Source: an uncultured Lachnospiraceae bacterium
GTDB lineage: Bacteria; Bacillota; Clostridia; Lachnospirales; Lachnospiraceae
Assembly: GCA_910579495.1 (NCBI GenBank)
Contig: CAJTVD010000047.1
Coordinates: 1-32,213 of the forward strand
DNA: 32,213 bases
Direction of reading: 5' to 3'
Below the pieces are notes generated by a model, which worked only from the letters and a program-made list of their open reading frames with translations, did not search any database and was not told the origin of the DNA. A program made the translations under genes and the position numbers. Below, piece after piece: positions 1-7,513 of the stretch; the first letter of the stretch is position 1; each line of letters begins with the position of its first letter.

Positions 1-30
1 AACAAAAGAGTCTCCTTACGGGAAACTCTT
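1..30 (-). terminator. Hairpin terminator after repeat copy 1
   Basis: Positions 6-15 (AAGAGTCTCC) pair with 21-30 (GGAAACTCTT) with one mismatch around a five-base loop. Read on the minus strand, the stem is followed by TTTTGTT. It lies directly downstream (minus strand) of repeat copy 1, just as a second hairpin follows copy 2. The window edge limits what can be said. Confidence 0.55.
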
Positions 31-41
31 GAAAGGTGATA

Positions 42-98
42 TACAAAGCAATTTGCCGCTGTTACACCGTTTTCTGCAAGTGTCTCTGTGTTACATTC
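42..98 (-). repeat. 57-bp repeat, copy 1 (hicAB 3' side)
   Basis: This segment matches 1027-1083 in the same orientation at 51 of 57 positions. On the minus strand it can be read as ECNTETLAENGVTAANCFV, against ECNTETPAESGITAANCFV in copy 2. Two of the six changes are synonymous and two are conservative (S/N, I/V). Just upstream of this copy the frame holds a TGA and no start codon, so here it looks like a truncated remnant of the small ORF seen intact at 1012-1128. Confidence 0.75.
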
Positions 99-127
99 CC
101 ATCAAGTAATAGTACGATAGGAAGTCC

Positions 128-155
128 AAAAAGAAACTGCCCTATGGGCAGCTTC
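128..155 (-). terminator. hicAB terminator
   Basis: GAAACTGCCC (133-142) pairs with GGGCAGCTTC (146-155) across a three-base loop. The minus-strand transcript then reads five T residues (A-run at 128-132). It lies 6 bases past the hicB stop codon, so it should end the hicAB message. Confidence 0.85.
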
Positions 156-161
156 CTGTAT

Positions 162-563
162 CTACTTTGCTTGTGCCATTGAGAATAAGGTTTCTTGCAA
201 AAGTTTAGAGAAATTGATATTATTTTTTTCAGCAAAAGTATTCAGCCATGCAGGGATAGTAAGGTTTTTCCTTACAGCTTTTTCACCATATTTTTCTTCA
301 TAAGCATCAATGTCTAATAATAGCATATTTATCATACACCCATTTTCAACAGTTATTTCTGAATAATCGGAAGCTTGTGGAATTTTTTCTCCCTCTTCAA
401 GTTCTCCTAATATCCAGCCACTGGCTGCATCAATTCCCATTTCAATAGCCTGTTCCAAGTCTTTTCCCTCTGTTACACAACCTGGTAAGTCCGGAAATTC
501 TACCACATATCCACCGCTTTGATCTGTAAAAGGCTTAAATACAGCCGGATAAATTAATTTCAA
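162..563 (-). CDS. hicB: HicB-family antitoxin
   Basis: This is the likely antitoxin of a type II toxin-antitoxin pair: it should bind and neutralise HicA and repress its own promoter. The N-terminal half (about residues 1-70) has the HicB partial RNase H-like pattern: MKLIYPAVF at the start, then GYVVEFPDLPGCVTEG and an A..G...A segment. The C-terminal end (LTIPAWLNTFAE..NINFSKLLQE) resembles the ribbon-helix-helix or helical DNA-binding tail of Firmicute HicB proteins. An ATG lies five codons further upstream at 578, but its first codons (ATG GAG GTG) form the GGAGGTG ribosome binding site. A TTG at 563, eight bases after GGAGG, is therefore the better start and gives 133 aa. It lies 39 bp downstream of hicA in the same orientation, in the usual toxin-first order. 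The family call is firm; DNA binding is inferred. Confidence 0.88.
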   Translation of the reverse strand: MKLIYPAVFKPFTDQSGGYVVEFPDLPGCVTEGKDLEQAIEMGIDAASGWILGELEEGEKIPQASDYSEITVENGCMINMLLLDIDAYEEKYGEKAVRKNLTIPAWLNTFAEKNNINFSKLLQETLFSMAQAK

Positions 564-602
564 TTTATTCACCTCCATTTATATAGATTGAACAAGTGGA
601 AG

Positions 603-782
603 TTAAAGCCCCGCTTGTTTCAAAATTGATTTTACTGTATCGGGATTCAAATCCCCTCCATGTTCTGGGATTGTAACTTTTCCAGGCTTAGTCGGGTGTT
701 TGTATTGGTGGTGCGAACCTTTTTGCTTTACTTGATACCATCCGTTTTGTAATATCATACTTTCAATTTCTCTAAATCTCAT
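603..782 (-). CDS. hicA: HicA-family mRNA interferase toxin
   Basis: This is a 59-codon gene. The protein starts MRFREIESMILQNGW, continues with VKQKGSHHQY, then KVTIPEHGGDLNPDTVKSIL and ends KQAGL. This is the complete HicA fold pattern (YcfA/HicA family, dsRNA-binding-like). The GSHHQY segment carries the histidine needed for ribosome-dependent mRNA cleavage in characterised members. The ATG at 782 follows GGGGGTAACGG. Length is normal for the family (about 58-65 aa). It is transcribed first, ahead of hicB, from a strong promoter at 911-939. The toxin should be held inactive by HicB. Nothing in the sequence suggests it is broken. Confidence 0.92.
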   Translation of the reverse strand: MRFREIESMILQNGWYQVKQKGSHHQYKHPTKPGKVTIPEHGGDLNPDTVKSILKQAGL

Positions 783-910
783 CCGTTACCCCCTTATTCA
801 ACCATGGCATCTCCCCTTTCCGTTAGTTAAATTATTAGGTGATTGCGAAACAGTAAGTTGCTGAATATTCTGTAAATTTACAAATTTTGAAACTACCTAA
901 GTTTAACCAC

Positions 911-939
911 ATTGTAATACGCATTATGCGCATTGTCAA
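911..939 (-). promoter_or_regulatory. hicAB promoter
   Basis: On the minus strand a perfect TTGACA (934-939) is separated by exactly 17 bp from TACAAT (911-916). This is the best sigma-A promoter in the window. Transcription would start near position 905, leaving an untranslated leader of about 120 nt before hicA. Confidence 0.85.
916..934. promoter_or_regulatory. Inverted-repeat operator in hicAB promoter
   Basis: AATACGCAT-T-ATGCGCATT is a 9+1+9 inverted repeat with one mismatch. It fills the whole spacer between the -35 and -10 boxes of the hicAB promoter and touches both. A bound repressor here would exclude RNA polymerase. HicB, or the HicAB complex, is the expected ligand because characterised hic operons are autorepressed. 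The binding itself is inference. Confidence 0.75.
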
Positions 940-963
940 GAATTTTATTCCGTAAATGATATA

Positions 964-1001
964 AAAGGACATTCACCTAAATAAAAGAGGAAATGTCCTT
1001 T
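964..1001 (-). terminator. Hairpin terminator after the 38-codon ORF
   Basis: AAAGGACATT (964-973) and AATGTCCTTT (992-1001) form a perfect 10-bp stem with an 18-base loop. The minus-strand transcript continues TTTTATAT. It sits 11 bp past the stop codon of the small ORF and upstream of the hicAB promoter, so it would insulate hicAB from transcription coming from the glgX side. Confidence 0.65.
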
Positions 1002-1011
1002 GGCATATGCA

Positions 1012-1128
1012 CTATTCAAATTTATGTACAAAGCAGTTTGCCGCTGTTATGCCGCTTTCTGCTGGTGTCTCTGTGTTACATTCTACAAAATCATCCTGTT
1101 CCTGTATCTGCGTAAAAAACATTGACAT
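1012..1128 (-). CDS. Small ORF, 38 aa, contains the 57-bp repeat
   Basis: This ORF is not recognised as a named family. It begins MSMFFTQIQEQDDFVE and ends ITAANCFVHKFE. The C-terminal half is repeated, with mostly conservative changes, 0.9 kb away at 42-98. The start ATG at 1128 is preceded by GGAAAAAAG, a weak ribosome binding site. It has its own hairpin terminator at 964-1001 and lies between the glgX terminator and the hicAB promoter. It has two cysteines and an acidic N-terminal half, and no membrane segment or signal peptide. Evidence for coding is the conserved minus-strand frame in the two copies. An alternative is a non-coding repeat or small RNA. Confidence that it is translated is modest. 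Confidence 0.4.
   Translation of the reverse strand: MSMFFTQIQEQDDFVECNTETPAESGITAANCFVHKFE
1027..1083 (-). repeat. 57-bp repeat, copy 2 (hicAB 5' side)
   Basis: This is the second copy of the segment at 42-98, in the same orientation, with six mismatches in 57. Here it is embedded in an open 38-codon frame. Together the two copies bracket hicAB and its promoter, so hicAB may have been inserted into, or carried with, a duplicated small locus. Confidence 0.75.
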
Positions 1129-1171
1129 CTTTTTTCCAAAGGATAGCTTCTTGTATACGATACTTTTCCCT

Positions 1172-1202
1172 AAAAAGGCTTTCGGGGAAATCCCCGAAAG
1201 CC
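1172..1202 (-). terminator. glgX terminator
   Basis: GGCTTTCGGGG (1177-1187) pairs perfectly with CCCCGAAAGCC (1192-1202) over a four-base loop. On the minus strand it is followed by five T residues. It begins 18 bp past the glgX stop codon. Confidence 0.92.
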
Positions 1203-1219
1203 TTGATTTTCCTGCCCCC

Positions 1220-3307
1220 TCACGAAACCAGCACGCATACGCTCCGGGCCGGAATCTTCACTCTCGTTTCCCCCATCCGTTCCATGCCATATTTCCCTGG
1301 TATGCAGGCAGGCAGATATTTCCCGCTGGTATCAACAGCCATATACCAGCTCTTCCCCATCTTTAAGCCGGGAAGTTCAAACTCCTGTTCCTCCCAATAG
1401 ACATTCACCGCAAGGCAAACAATATCGTCTTCTGTCCCCTCCTCGTTCCGCCCCGCATAAATTACCTGGAGCACCTTCGAATAATCATCCGCACCCACGA
1501 TCTGGATTTCCGGGAACCCGCTCTCACTGTAGCCGGAAAACCTGCGCAGCACTGGATGTTCTTTCCGAAAGGCAGTCATATACCTGCAAAAATCATAATG
1601 CTTCTTATTTCTTGTCTTATCCTCCCAGTTCAGCCAGGAAATCTCATTGTCCTGGCAATAAGCATTATTGTTCCCCTGCTGGGAATTCAGAAATTCGTCC
1701 CCTGCAAAAAACATGGGCGTCCCCCTGCTGCACATAAGCACTGCAAAGGCATTCATGGCAAGCCTTCTGCGCAGGGAAAGCACTTCCTCGTCCCTGGTCT
1801 CCCCCTCTGCGCCGCAGTTCCAGCTGCGGTTATCGTTGCTGCCATCGGTGTTATCCCATCCGTTCGCCTCATTGTGTTTTTGATTATAAGAATACAAATC
1901 CCACAGGGTAAACCCGTCATGGCAGGTGATAAAATTAACGGAAGCGTTACTTCCCCTGCATTCGGGGTTATAGATATCCGTGGAACCTGTGATCCTCTTA
2001 GCGGCAGTTTCCCACATGCCGTAATCCCCTTTCAGGAAATTACGCATATCATCCCGGTACCTGCCATTCCACTCCGCCCAACGGTTCCAGGAAGGGAAGC
2101 TCCCTACCTGGTACAGCCCCCCTGCATCCCATGCCTCGGCAATCAGCTTCACATTCCCCAGGATCGGGTCAAAAGCCAGGCTCTGTAAAAGCGGCGGCTT
2201 GCTCATGGGGGAACCGTCCTCATTCCTGCCAAGGATGGTCGCCAGGTCAAACCGGAAACCGTCAATATGGTAAACCGTAGTCCAGTACCTTAAGCATTCC
2301 AGGATCATCTGGTGGACGATGGGATGATTGCAGTTTAAGGTATTGCCGCACCCGCTGAAATTATAATAATTTCCCTCCGGTGTCAGCATGTAATATATAT
2401 TATTGTCAAACCCTTTGAAGGAAAAACATTTTCCCATCTCATTGCCTTCCGCAGTGTGGTTAAACACCACGTCCAGGATGCACTCAATCCCATTTTCATG
2501 GAGGGCGCGTATCAGTTCCTTCAGCTCTGTCCCTTCCCGGTTGTATTCCCGCCCTGCCGCATAGCTGCTGTTGGGGGCAAAAAAACTGACCGTATTATAT
2601 CCCCAGTAATCCATCACTGGTTGTCCATCCCCCAGCCGGTAGTCCTTCATCTCGTCAAACTCAAATATAGGCATCAGTTCCACTGCATTGACCCCCAGTT
2701 CCTTTAGATAGGGAATCTTCTCCTTAATGCCCGCAAAAGTCCCGGGATACTTTGCCCCTGAGGTATAATGCTTTGTAAATCCCCGCACATGCATCTCATA
2801 AATCACAAGATCCTCCATAGGCGTAAGGGGCTGGGTATACTCCCGCCAGTCAAAATCATCCTTCACCACCCTTGCCTTATAGGCAACGCCCTCCTTATGG
2901 GGCGTCCCCCATACCCGCTGCCCCGCTACGGCTTTGGCGTAAATATCAAGGAGGACGTTATTTTTGTCAAATAACAGCCCCTCCTGGGGCATATAAGGCC
3001 CGTCCATACGGTAGGCATATTCAAAGTCATAAATATTAAGCCCAAATACAATCATGGAATACACTTTTCCAATTTTATAATTTTCCGGGAACTTCAGTAC
3101 GGCAAACGGCTCCTCCTCCATGCGCCTGTACAAAAGCAGCTCGCAGGAAGTCGCCCCATAAGAATATACTGTAAAATTCACCCCACAGGGAATAGCCGTG
3201 GCCCCGTTTATATCATACATTCCTGTCCTGACCTCATATCCGTTTATCACATCCATCGGAACCATATGGATCCTGCTCATGGGAGCAATGATCTTATTAC
3301 TGTCCAT
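1220..3307 (-). CDS. glgX: GH13 glycogen debranching enzyme (GlgX/isoamylase type)
   Basis: The product (695 aa) should hydrolyse alpha-1,6 branch points of glycogen or limit dextrins in the cytoplasm; no signal peptide is seen. The N-terminal ~40-140 region is a CBM48-like beta domain (GVNFTVYSYGA, FEYAYRMDGP). It is followed by the GH13 barrel: region I DVVFNHT (His284), region II IDGFRFDLA with nucleophile Asp354, region III IAEAWDAGG with acid/base Glu391, and region IV TCHDGFTLWD with His463-Asp464. The linker ...NQKHNEANG... and PMFFAGDEF are typical of the GlgX/TreX/isoamylase subgroup (GH13_11). The ATG at 3307 has GGAGG ten bases upstream. It is monocistronic, with its own leader and terminator. 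A pullulanase-like specificity cannot be excluded from sequence alone. Confidence 0.9.
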   Translation of the reverse strand: MDSNKIIAPMSRIHMVPMDVINGYEVRTGMYDINGATAIPCGVNFTVYSYGATSCELLLYRRMEEEPFAVLKFPENYKIGKVYSMIVFGLNIYDFEYAYRMDGPYMPQEGLLFDKNNVLLDIYAKAVAGQRVWGTPHKEGVAYKARVVKDDFDWREYTQPLTPMEDLVIYEMHVRGFTKHYTSGAKYPGTFAGIKEKIPYLKELGVNAVELMPIFEFDEMKDYRLGDGQPVMDYWGYNTVSFFAPNSSYAAGREYNREGTELKELIRALHENGIECILDVVFNHTAEGNEMGKCFSFKGFDNNIYYMLTPEGNYYNFSGCGNTLNCNHPIVHQMILECLRYWTTVYHIDGFRFDLATILGRNEDGSPMSKPPLLQSLAFDPILGNVKLIAEAWDAGGLYQVGSFPSWNRWAEWNGRYRDDMRNFLKGDYGMWETAAKRITGSTDIYNPECRGSNASVNFITCHDGFTLWDLYSYNQKHNEANGWDNTDGSNDNRSWNCGAEGETRDEEVLSLRRRLAMNAFAVLMCSRGTPMFFAGDEFLNSQQGNNNAYCQDNEISWLNWEDKTRNKKHYDFCRYMTAFRKEHPVLRRFSGYSESGFPEIQIVGADDYSKVLQVIYAGRNEEGTEDDIVCLAVNVYWEEQEFELPGLKMGKSWYMAVDTSGKYLPACIPGKYGMERMGETRVKIPARSVCVLVS

Positions 3308-3658
3308 ATTTGAAAACCTCCATTAAACCTATGCTTTTACCCCCGCATACCGCAAGCCCTGCCTGCGGTACTGCCGCAGGCAAAGGGTTTTACCTCTGTT
3401 TGCTTACAATTCCACACTGTCATTATAAACCCTGCACCATAATTTTACCAGATATTATCCTGCAGAAATCAATTTTCAAGACGGTTACATACAGGCGGCT
3501 AAGCAGCCGGGAAGGAAAATATCCCAGGGCGCTCTTTCCCATGCACGGCAGAATCCTTGTGTAACCTGGCGCACTATTGTATAATAGAATAATAAAAATT
3601 CACACCACAGGCAGTACGCCCGCCGGGCTGCCGAAAATTTATCAGGAGGAAACAGGCA
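3308..3658. promoter_or_regulatory. Divergent intergenic region glgX / nitroreductase
   Basis: This is a 351-bp gap with no gene. On the glgX side (minus) a TATAAT-type -10 (3422-3427) has only a poor -35. It would give a leader of about 110 nt that includes a perfect 8-bp hairpin (GCCTGCGG...CCGCAGGC, 3361-3381). On the plus side a separate promoter serves the nitroreductase. No recognised riboswitch was seen. Confidence 0.5.
3558..3585 (+). promoter_or_regulatory. Nitroreductase promoter
   Basis: A perfect TATAAT at 3580-3585 is preceded by TTGTGT at 3558-3563 with a 16-bp spacer. It lies about 73 bp ahead of the nitroreductase start codon. The -35 matches consensus at four of six positions. 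Confidence 0.6.
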
Positions 3659-4189
3659 ATGAGTGATGTAATTGAAACAATCAAAAAACGCAGTTCCACC
3701 AGAGGATACACGGAGGAACCTTTAACAGAGGCTGAGCTTGACGCCCTGCTCCACGCGGGGCTGCAGGCACCCACAGCGGCAAACAAGCAGGAAATCCACT
3801 TCACCGTACTGGACGGGGGCCACCCCATTTTACGGGAACTGGAGGAGGAAAAGAACCGGCTGCGCAATATCACAGCCCCTGCCCATAATTTTTACTTTGA
3901 AGCCCCTGTTGTGGTAATCCTAAGTGCTGACAGCAGCTATAAGTGGAGTGCCCTTGACGCAGGCATCGCTGTAGAAAATATGGCCCTTGCCGCAGAAGGG
4001 CTGGGGCTTGGGAATTTGATCATCGGCTGCATTGACGATGCAATCAAAGGGGAAAAGAAAGAATACTTTACCACCGCCCTGAAATTTCCCGAAAATTATG
4101 AATATAAAATTGCCATCGCTTTTGGGCACAAAGGGGTAACAAAAGAACCCCACACTTACCAGGCACAGGCGCAGGTAACCTATTTATAG
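3659..4189 (+). CDS. Nitroreductase-family flavoprotein
   Basis: This is a 176-aa cytoplasmic protein of the nitroreductase fold, which uses FMN and NAD(P)H to reduce nitroaromatics, quinones or related compounds; the true substrate is unknown. Residues 8-14 (IKKRSSTRGY) carry the N-terminal FMN-phosphate arginine/serine motif. HAGLQAPTAANKQ (about 32-44) is the second FMN segment, and LAAEGLGLGNLIIGC (about 107-122) is the conserved glycine-rich helix start. Length is typical for single-domain members. The start ATG follows ATCAGGAGGAAACAGGCA, an excellent ribosome binding site. It is transcribed alone, divergent from glgX and convergent with the mannosidase gene. No ferredoxin domain is present. 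Confidence 0.88.
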   Translation: MSDVIETIKKRSSTRGYTEEPLTEAELDALLHAGLQAPTAANKQEIHFTVLDGGHPILRELEEEKNRLRNITAPAHNFYFEAPVVVILSADSSYKWSALDAGIAVENMALAAEGLGLGNLIIGCIDDAIKGEKKEYFTTALKFPENYEYKIAIAFGHKGVTKEPHTYQAQAQVTYL

Positions 4190-4226
4190 GAAACAGCCTG
4201 TACCATTTTCCGGATATACATGAAAA

Positions 4227-4245
4227 GGGGCGAATCTCTCGCCCC
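4227..4245. terminator. Convergent terminator (nitroreductase / GH38)
   Basis: GGGGCGA (4227-4233) and TCGCCCC (4239-4245) form a perfect 7-bp GC-rich stem between two converging genes. On the minus strand four T residues follow; on the plus strand T-rich sequence follows after seven bases. It is best read as the terminator of the mannosidase operon and may also serve the nitroreductase. Confidence 0.75.
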
Positions 4246-4254
4246 AATTCCGTT

Positions 4255-7200
4255 TTATTTCTTTATTCTGATTGTTTTTACCTCAAATGCCTTAAACGCC
4301 AGGGCCATTTCCCCTGCCTCATAAGGAACCTCCTCCAGGACATTTTCCAGCATATCGCACAGATATGCCTTTGTGCCCAGGCCACAGCATACCCTGGCTG
4401 TAACAGCCGCCTTTTGGGATTCATACAGGCGCAGGATGATATCCCCGCTTCCGTCCTCTGCCGGTTTCATAGTGTCTAGGATCACATTTGCCTTGTCTAT
4501 CTGCAGGCTGCTGAACGCATCCACCGCCCCGCCGCTTTGCTGGGGCGCCACATTCAGCTCATAGCCCTGCCTTACCACATCGCTCTGTGCAAAGCTGCCT
4601 TCCCAGGCAGTAAAGGCATAGGTAAAGTGGTGTACCCTGTTGTCCGTCTGCATCTCCGGGCAGGATGCTGCCCGCAGCAGGGTAAGCTCTAATGCATTCT
4701 TGTTCATGCTCACCCCATACTTGCTGTCATTGAGCACCGCCGCCCCGTGGGAGCCGTCGCAAAATGCGCTGTAACGGTGGTTGCAGACCTCAAAACGGTC
4801 TTTGTCATAGGGCTTGGAACGGTGGGCAGGGCGCTCCACATAACCGAACTGCATCTCGTTGATGCCATTTTCCGCATACACATCCACCGGGAAGGAGGCC
4901 TTTAACAGGCGGTGCAGCTCTTTCCAGTCGATCTCCGTATCAAAGGCCAGCCTTGTGCCCTCTGCTGCCAGGCGGATATACTGTACCACAGGGGAATTGC
5001 CGATCTTGCCGCTGACCTTCAGCGCGCCTTCCAGGCCCTGGGAAGCGATCTCCACCTTGGCATCCGAAAGGGCTTCCACTTCCTGGTAGATATAATTGGA
5101 ATCAATGTCCCAGGCGTCAAACATCCGGGCCACGTCCTTATACATCCGGAAGCGGTTAAGGGGCGCTGCCGCAAACTCCCTGCCGGAGCTTTTCAGGACA
5201 AAGGACACCACTTCCCCTTTTCCATTGACCACTGCCTTTACCTTGCTGTTTTCAAGCACAAAGCCCTCGGGCACTTCCTTTACAGTTACTTCCGTAACGC
5301 TGCCAAAAGCCGTCCCGTCCTCTGCCGGGACCAGGGAGACCGCCCCACAGGAGGGAAGGGTCACCAATGCTTTCACAACGGCCGGGCTGGCAGCTTCCTT
5401 CTTCTCCCCGAAAGCGCTCTCCCATGCCATCCCTTCCTGCACCGGGATCATCTCCCCTTCCAGGGTCTTGGCACCGCCTGCAAAGGATCCAGGCAGCTCT
5501 ACCAGGGCTTTCCGTTCAAAACTCAAAGAGTTCCACACAGTCACAGCCCCTTCCCGGGAGGTATCTGCCAGCGCCCCAAAAGCATTCTCCTTCAGTTCAC
5601 AGGCTCCCTTCTGGATCTCTTTGTGGGCTTTTTCCGCCTCCACATAAACCCGGGCAATACTGGAACCGGGAAGGATGTCATGGAACTGGTGCAGCAAAGT
5701 TTCCTTCCAGAGGGCGTCCGCCTTTTCAAAGTTGTATGCCTGCCCCTTTGCCATGGCAAGGCTTCCCCAAAGCTCCATCTCCCTAAGCGCCAGCTCGCTG
5801 CGGCGGTTGTTGGCTTTGATCATCGCCTGGGTGGTGTAGGTTCCCCTGTGGGCACTGAAATACAGTTCCCCCACGTAGGTATTCACCGGGCCTCCCAGCT
5901 CTTCCATGTCGTGGAAGAATTCAGCAGGGCCTGCCATCTTCACTTTCACATTGCCCTCCAGGTCCTCCTGGCGTTTGGCGTATTCCACAAAATCCCTTGC
6001 CGGGCCGCCGCCCCCGTCCCCATAACCATAAGGCATCAGGAAAGCGTCCAGGTCCTGGAGCTGTGTCCGTTCCTTCCAGATCTTGTTTGCCTCCACCGGG
6101 TCGGTACGGTAAGTATAGCTGGTGGGCAGGAAGGATACCACCTGGGAGCCGTCCATCCCTTCCCAGGTAAAGTAATGGTAAGGGAACTGCTCCCCTTCAT
6201 TGTAAGACCAGAAAATCTTCTGGGTCACCAGGTACTTCACCCCGCAGCCCTTCAGGATCTGGGGAAGCGCCGCCGTATAGCCAAAGGTATCAGGCAGCCA
6301 GAGGATCTCGCTGTCCACCCCGAACTCTTCCTTATAATAACGTTTGCCATGGAGAAGCTGGCGTATCAGTGCCTCGCCGCTGGCCATATTGGTATCCGGC
6401 TCCACCCACATGGCACCGTCCGCAATCCACTGGCCGCCCTTTACTGCCTCCTTGATCCTTGCAAACAGCTCCGGGTAGTACTTTTTGCACATCTCGTAGG
6501 ATGCCGGCTGGCTCTGGATAAATTTGTATTCCGGGTATTCTTCGATCAGGCGGAGCTGGGCTGCAAAGGTCCTGGCTGTCTTGCGGTAGGTCTCCGCCAT
6601 GGGCCAAAGCCATGCCAGGTCCAGGTGGGCATTGCCCACAGCGTAAAATACCGGGGCGCTGGAACCGTTCTTCGCCTCCATCACCGGGCGCAGGGCTTCC
6701 CTTGCCTTTTTATACAAAGCGATCCTCTCTTCCTTAGGCTGCTCAAAATCCACAATCAGGGTGAACTGCTCCAAGGCTTTGGCAATCTTTGCTGCCCGCA
6801 GGGAAGTCTCCTCCAATGTGGTAAGGAGCATGCCCAGGGTCGATACGTCCATATAAAGCTGGTAGGCATCTTCATTCCAGATACCGTAAGTGCATTTGCC
6901 CAGCTTTTTGCGCTTGCCCTCTTCCGCCGTATCCATATAGGCCCCCGGTAGCACAGGGCCCGTTGCACAGCCCCCTGTGGGCGCTTCCGGTATAAAATGC
7001 CCTGCATAGCTTTCCATCACCACGTCAAAGTGCTCCCCGCCCTGGGCACAGGGGGTAAGGGTATTGTCCACCATAAAGTGGTGGGGCTCATCCACCCAGC
7101 CTGCCCGGTAAGTGCCGAAAGCCTTCCCATTCACAAACACCGCAGATTCCCCGTCGGGCTTTAAGTCCATTACGATCCTCCTGCCCTTTGCCCCTTCGGG

Positions 7201-7425
7201 GAGGGTAAGGCTGCCTTTAAACCAGCAGTACTCCCATTCCCTGCCCCAGGTAAAGCCTGTCTCTACCGGTTTGAAAGGGCCTTCCTGGGCTTGCTCTAAA
7301 GTGAGGTAGTCCATGGTCTGGAAGGCTTCCCAGGAGATCTCCCCAAGGGATTCATAAAAATCATCTTTCAGGGTACGGAGCCAGTGCTTTACCCTGTCCT
7401 GCCATTCTGAATGCATTAACTTCAT
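4255..7425 (-). CDS. GH38 alpha-mannosidase, large cytosolic (Ams1/MAN2C1-like) type
   Basis: The product (1056 aa) should remove terminal alpha-mannose residues from short oligosaccharides in the cytoplasm; no signal peptide is present. An N-terminal beta-rich region (about 1-250) contains the WEYCWFKG and AVFVNGKAFG segments seen in the long cytosolic subgroup. The catalytic barrel follows: GNAHLDLAWLWP (metal ligands His267 and Asp269), ADGAMWVEPDTNM, and WLPDTFGY with the predicted nucleophile Asp379. The middle and C-terminal beta domains end in FKAFEVKTIRI. The length matches the Ams1/MAN2C1 class better than the shorter MngB class (about 880 aa). The ATG follows AGGAGAAACAAAT. It is the last gene of the sugar locus, 88 bp after the 526-aa unknown gene, and ends at a strong hairpin. 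Exact linkage specificity is not visible. Confidence 0.93.
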   Translation of the reverse strand: MKLMHSEWQDRVKHWLRTLKDDFYESLGEISWEAFQTMDYLTLEQAQEGPFKPVETGFTWGREWEYCWFKGSLTLPEGAKGRRIVMDLKPDGESAVFVNGKAFGTYRAGWVDEPHHFMVDNTLTPCAQGGEHFDVVMESYAGHFIPEAPTGGCATGPVLPGAYMDTAEEGKRKKLGKCTYGIWNEDAYQLYMDVSTLGMLLTTLEETSLRAAKIAKALEQFTLIVDFEQPKEERIALYKKAREALRPVMEAKNGSSAPVFYAVGNAHLDLAWLWPMAETYRKTARTFAAQLRLIEEYPEYKFIQSQPASYEMCKKYYPELFARIKEAVKGGQWIADGAMWVEPDTNMASGEALIRQLLHGKRYYKEEFGVDSEILWLPDTFGYTAALPQILKGCGVKYLVTQKIFWSYNEGEQFPYHYFTWEGMDGSQVVSFLPTSYTYRTDPVEANKIWKERTQLQDLDAFLMPYGYGDGGGGPARDFVEYAKRQEDLEGNVKVKMAGPAEFFHDMEELGGPVNTYVGELYFSAHRGTYTTQAMIKANNRRSELALREMELWGSLAMAKGQAYNFEKADALWKETLLHQFHDILPGSSIARVYVEAEKAHKEIQKGACELKENAFGALADTSREGAVTVWNSLSFERKALVELPGSFAGGAKTLEGEMIPVQEGMAWESAFGEKKEAASPAVVKALVTLPSCGAVSLVPAEDGTAFGSVTEVTVKEVPEGFVLENSKVKAVVNGKGEVVSFVLKSSGREFAAAPLNRFRMYKDVARMFDAWDIDSNYIYQEVEALSDAKVEIASQGLEGALKVSGKIGNSPVVQYIRLAAEGTRLAFDTEIDWKELHRLLKASFPVDVYAENGINEMQFGYVERPAHRSKPYDKDRFEVCNHRYSAFCDGSHGAAVLNDSKYGVSMNKNALELTLLRAASCPEMQTDNRVHHFTYAFTAWEGSFAQSDVVRQGYELNVAPQQSGGAVDAFSSLQIDKANVILDTMKPAEDGSGDIILRLYESQKAAVTARVCCGLGTKAYLCDMLENVLEEVPYEAGEMALAFKAFEVKTIRIKK

Positions 7426-7450
7426 ATTTGTTTCTCCTATTCCAGTTCCG

Positions 7451-7495
7451 CAGCAGCCCCCCAGTCCCTCCGGGCACTTGGGCGGGATGCTGCTG
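7451..7495. repeat. Intergenic palindromic element, short form
   Basis: CAGCAGC (7451-7457) and GCTGCTG (7489-7495) are the ends of an imperfect palindrome. Its right half (GGGCGGGATGCTGCTGTTTTT) resembles the right ends of the elements at 10564-10657 and 17941-18150. It fills the gap between the 526-aa gene and the mannosidase gene. The T-run is on the plus strand, opposite to the genes. Confidence 0.55.
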
Positions 7496-7513
7496 TTTTT
7501 AGTTTATCATTTT

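Noticed and set aside
1007..1366. Plus-strand 119-aa frame over the 57-bp repeat (TKQFAAVMPLSAG...).
   Set aside because: It continues through the glgX terminator and antisense to glgX, and has no ribosome binding site. The minus frame shows a better substitution pattern and an own stop before a terminator.
4912..6951. 679-aa plus-strand open frame opposite the mannosidase gene.
   Set aside because: It is a shadow of the GH38 gene, with no ribosome binding site and no recognisable domain; the minus frame holds all GH38 motifs.
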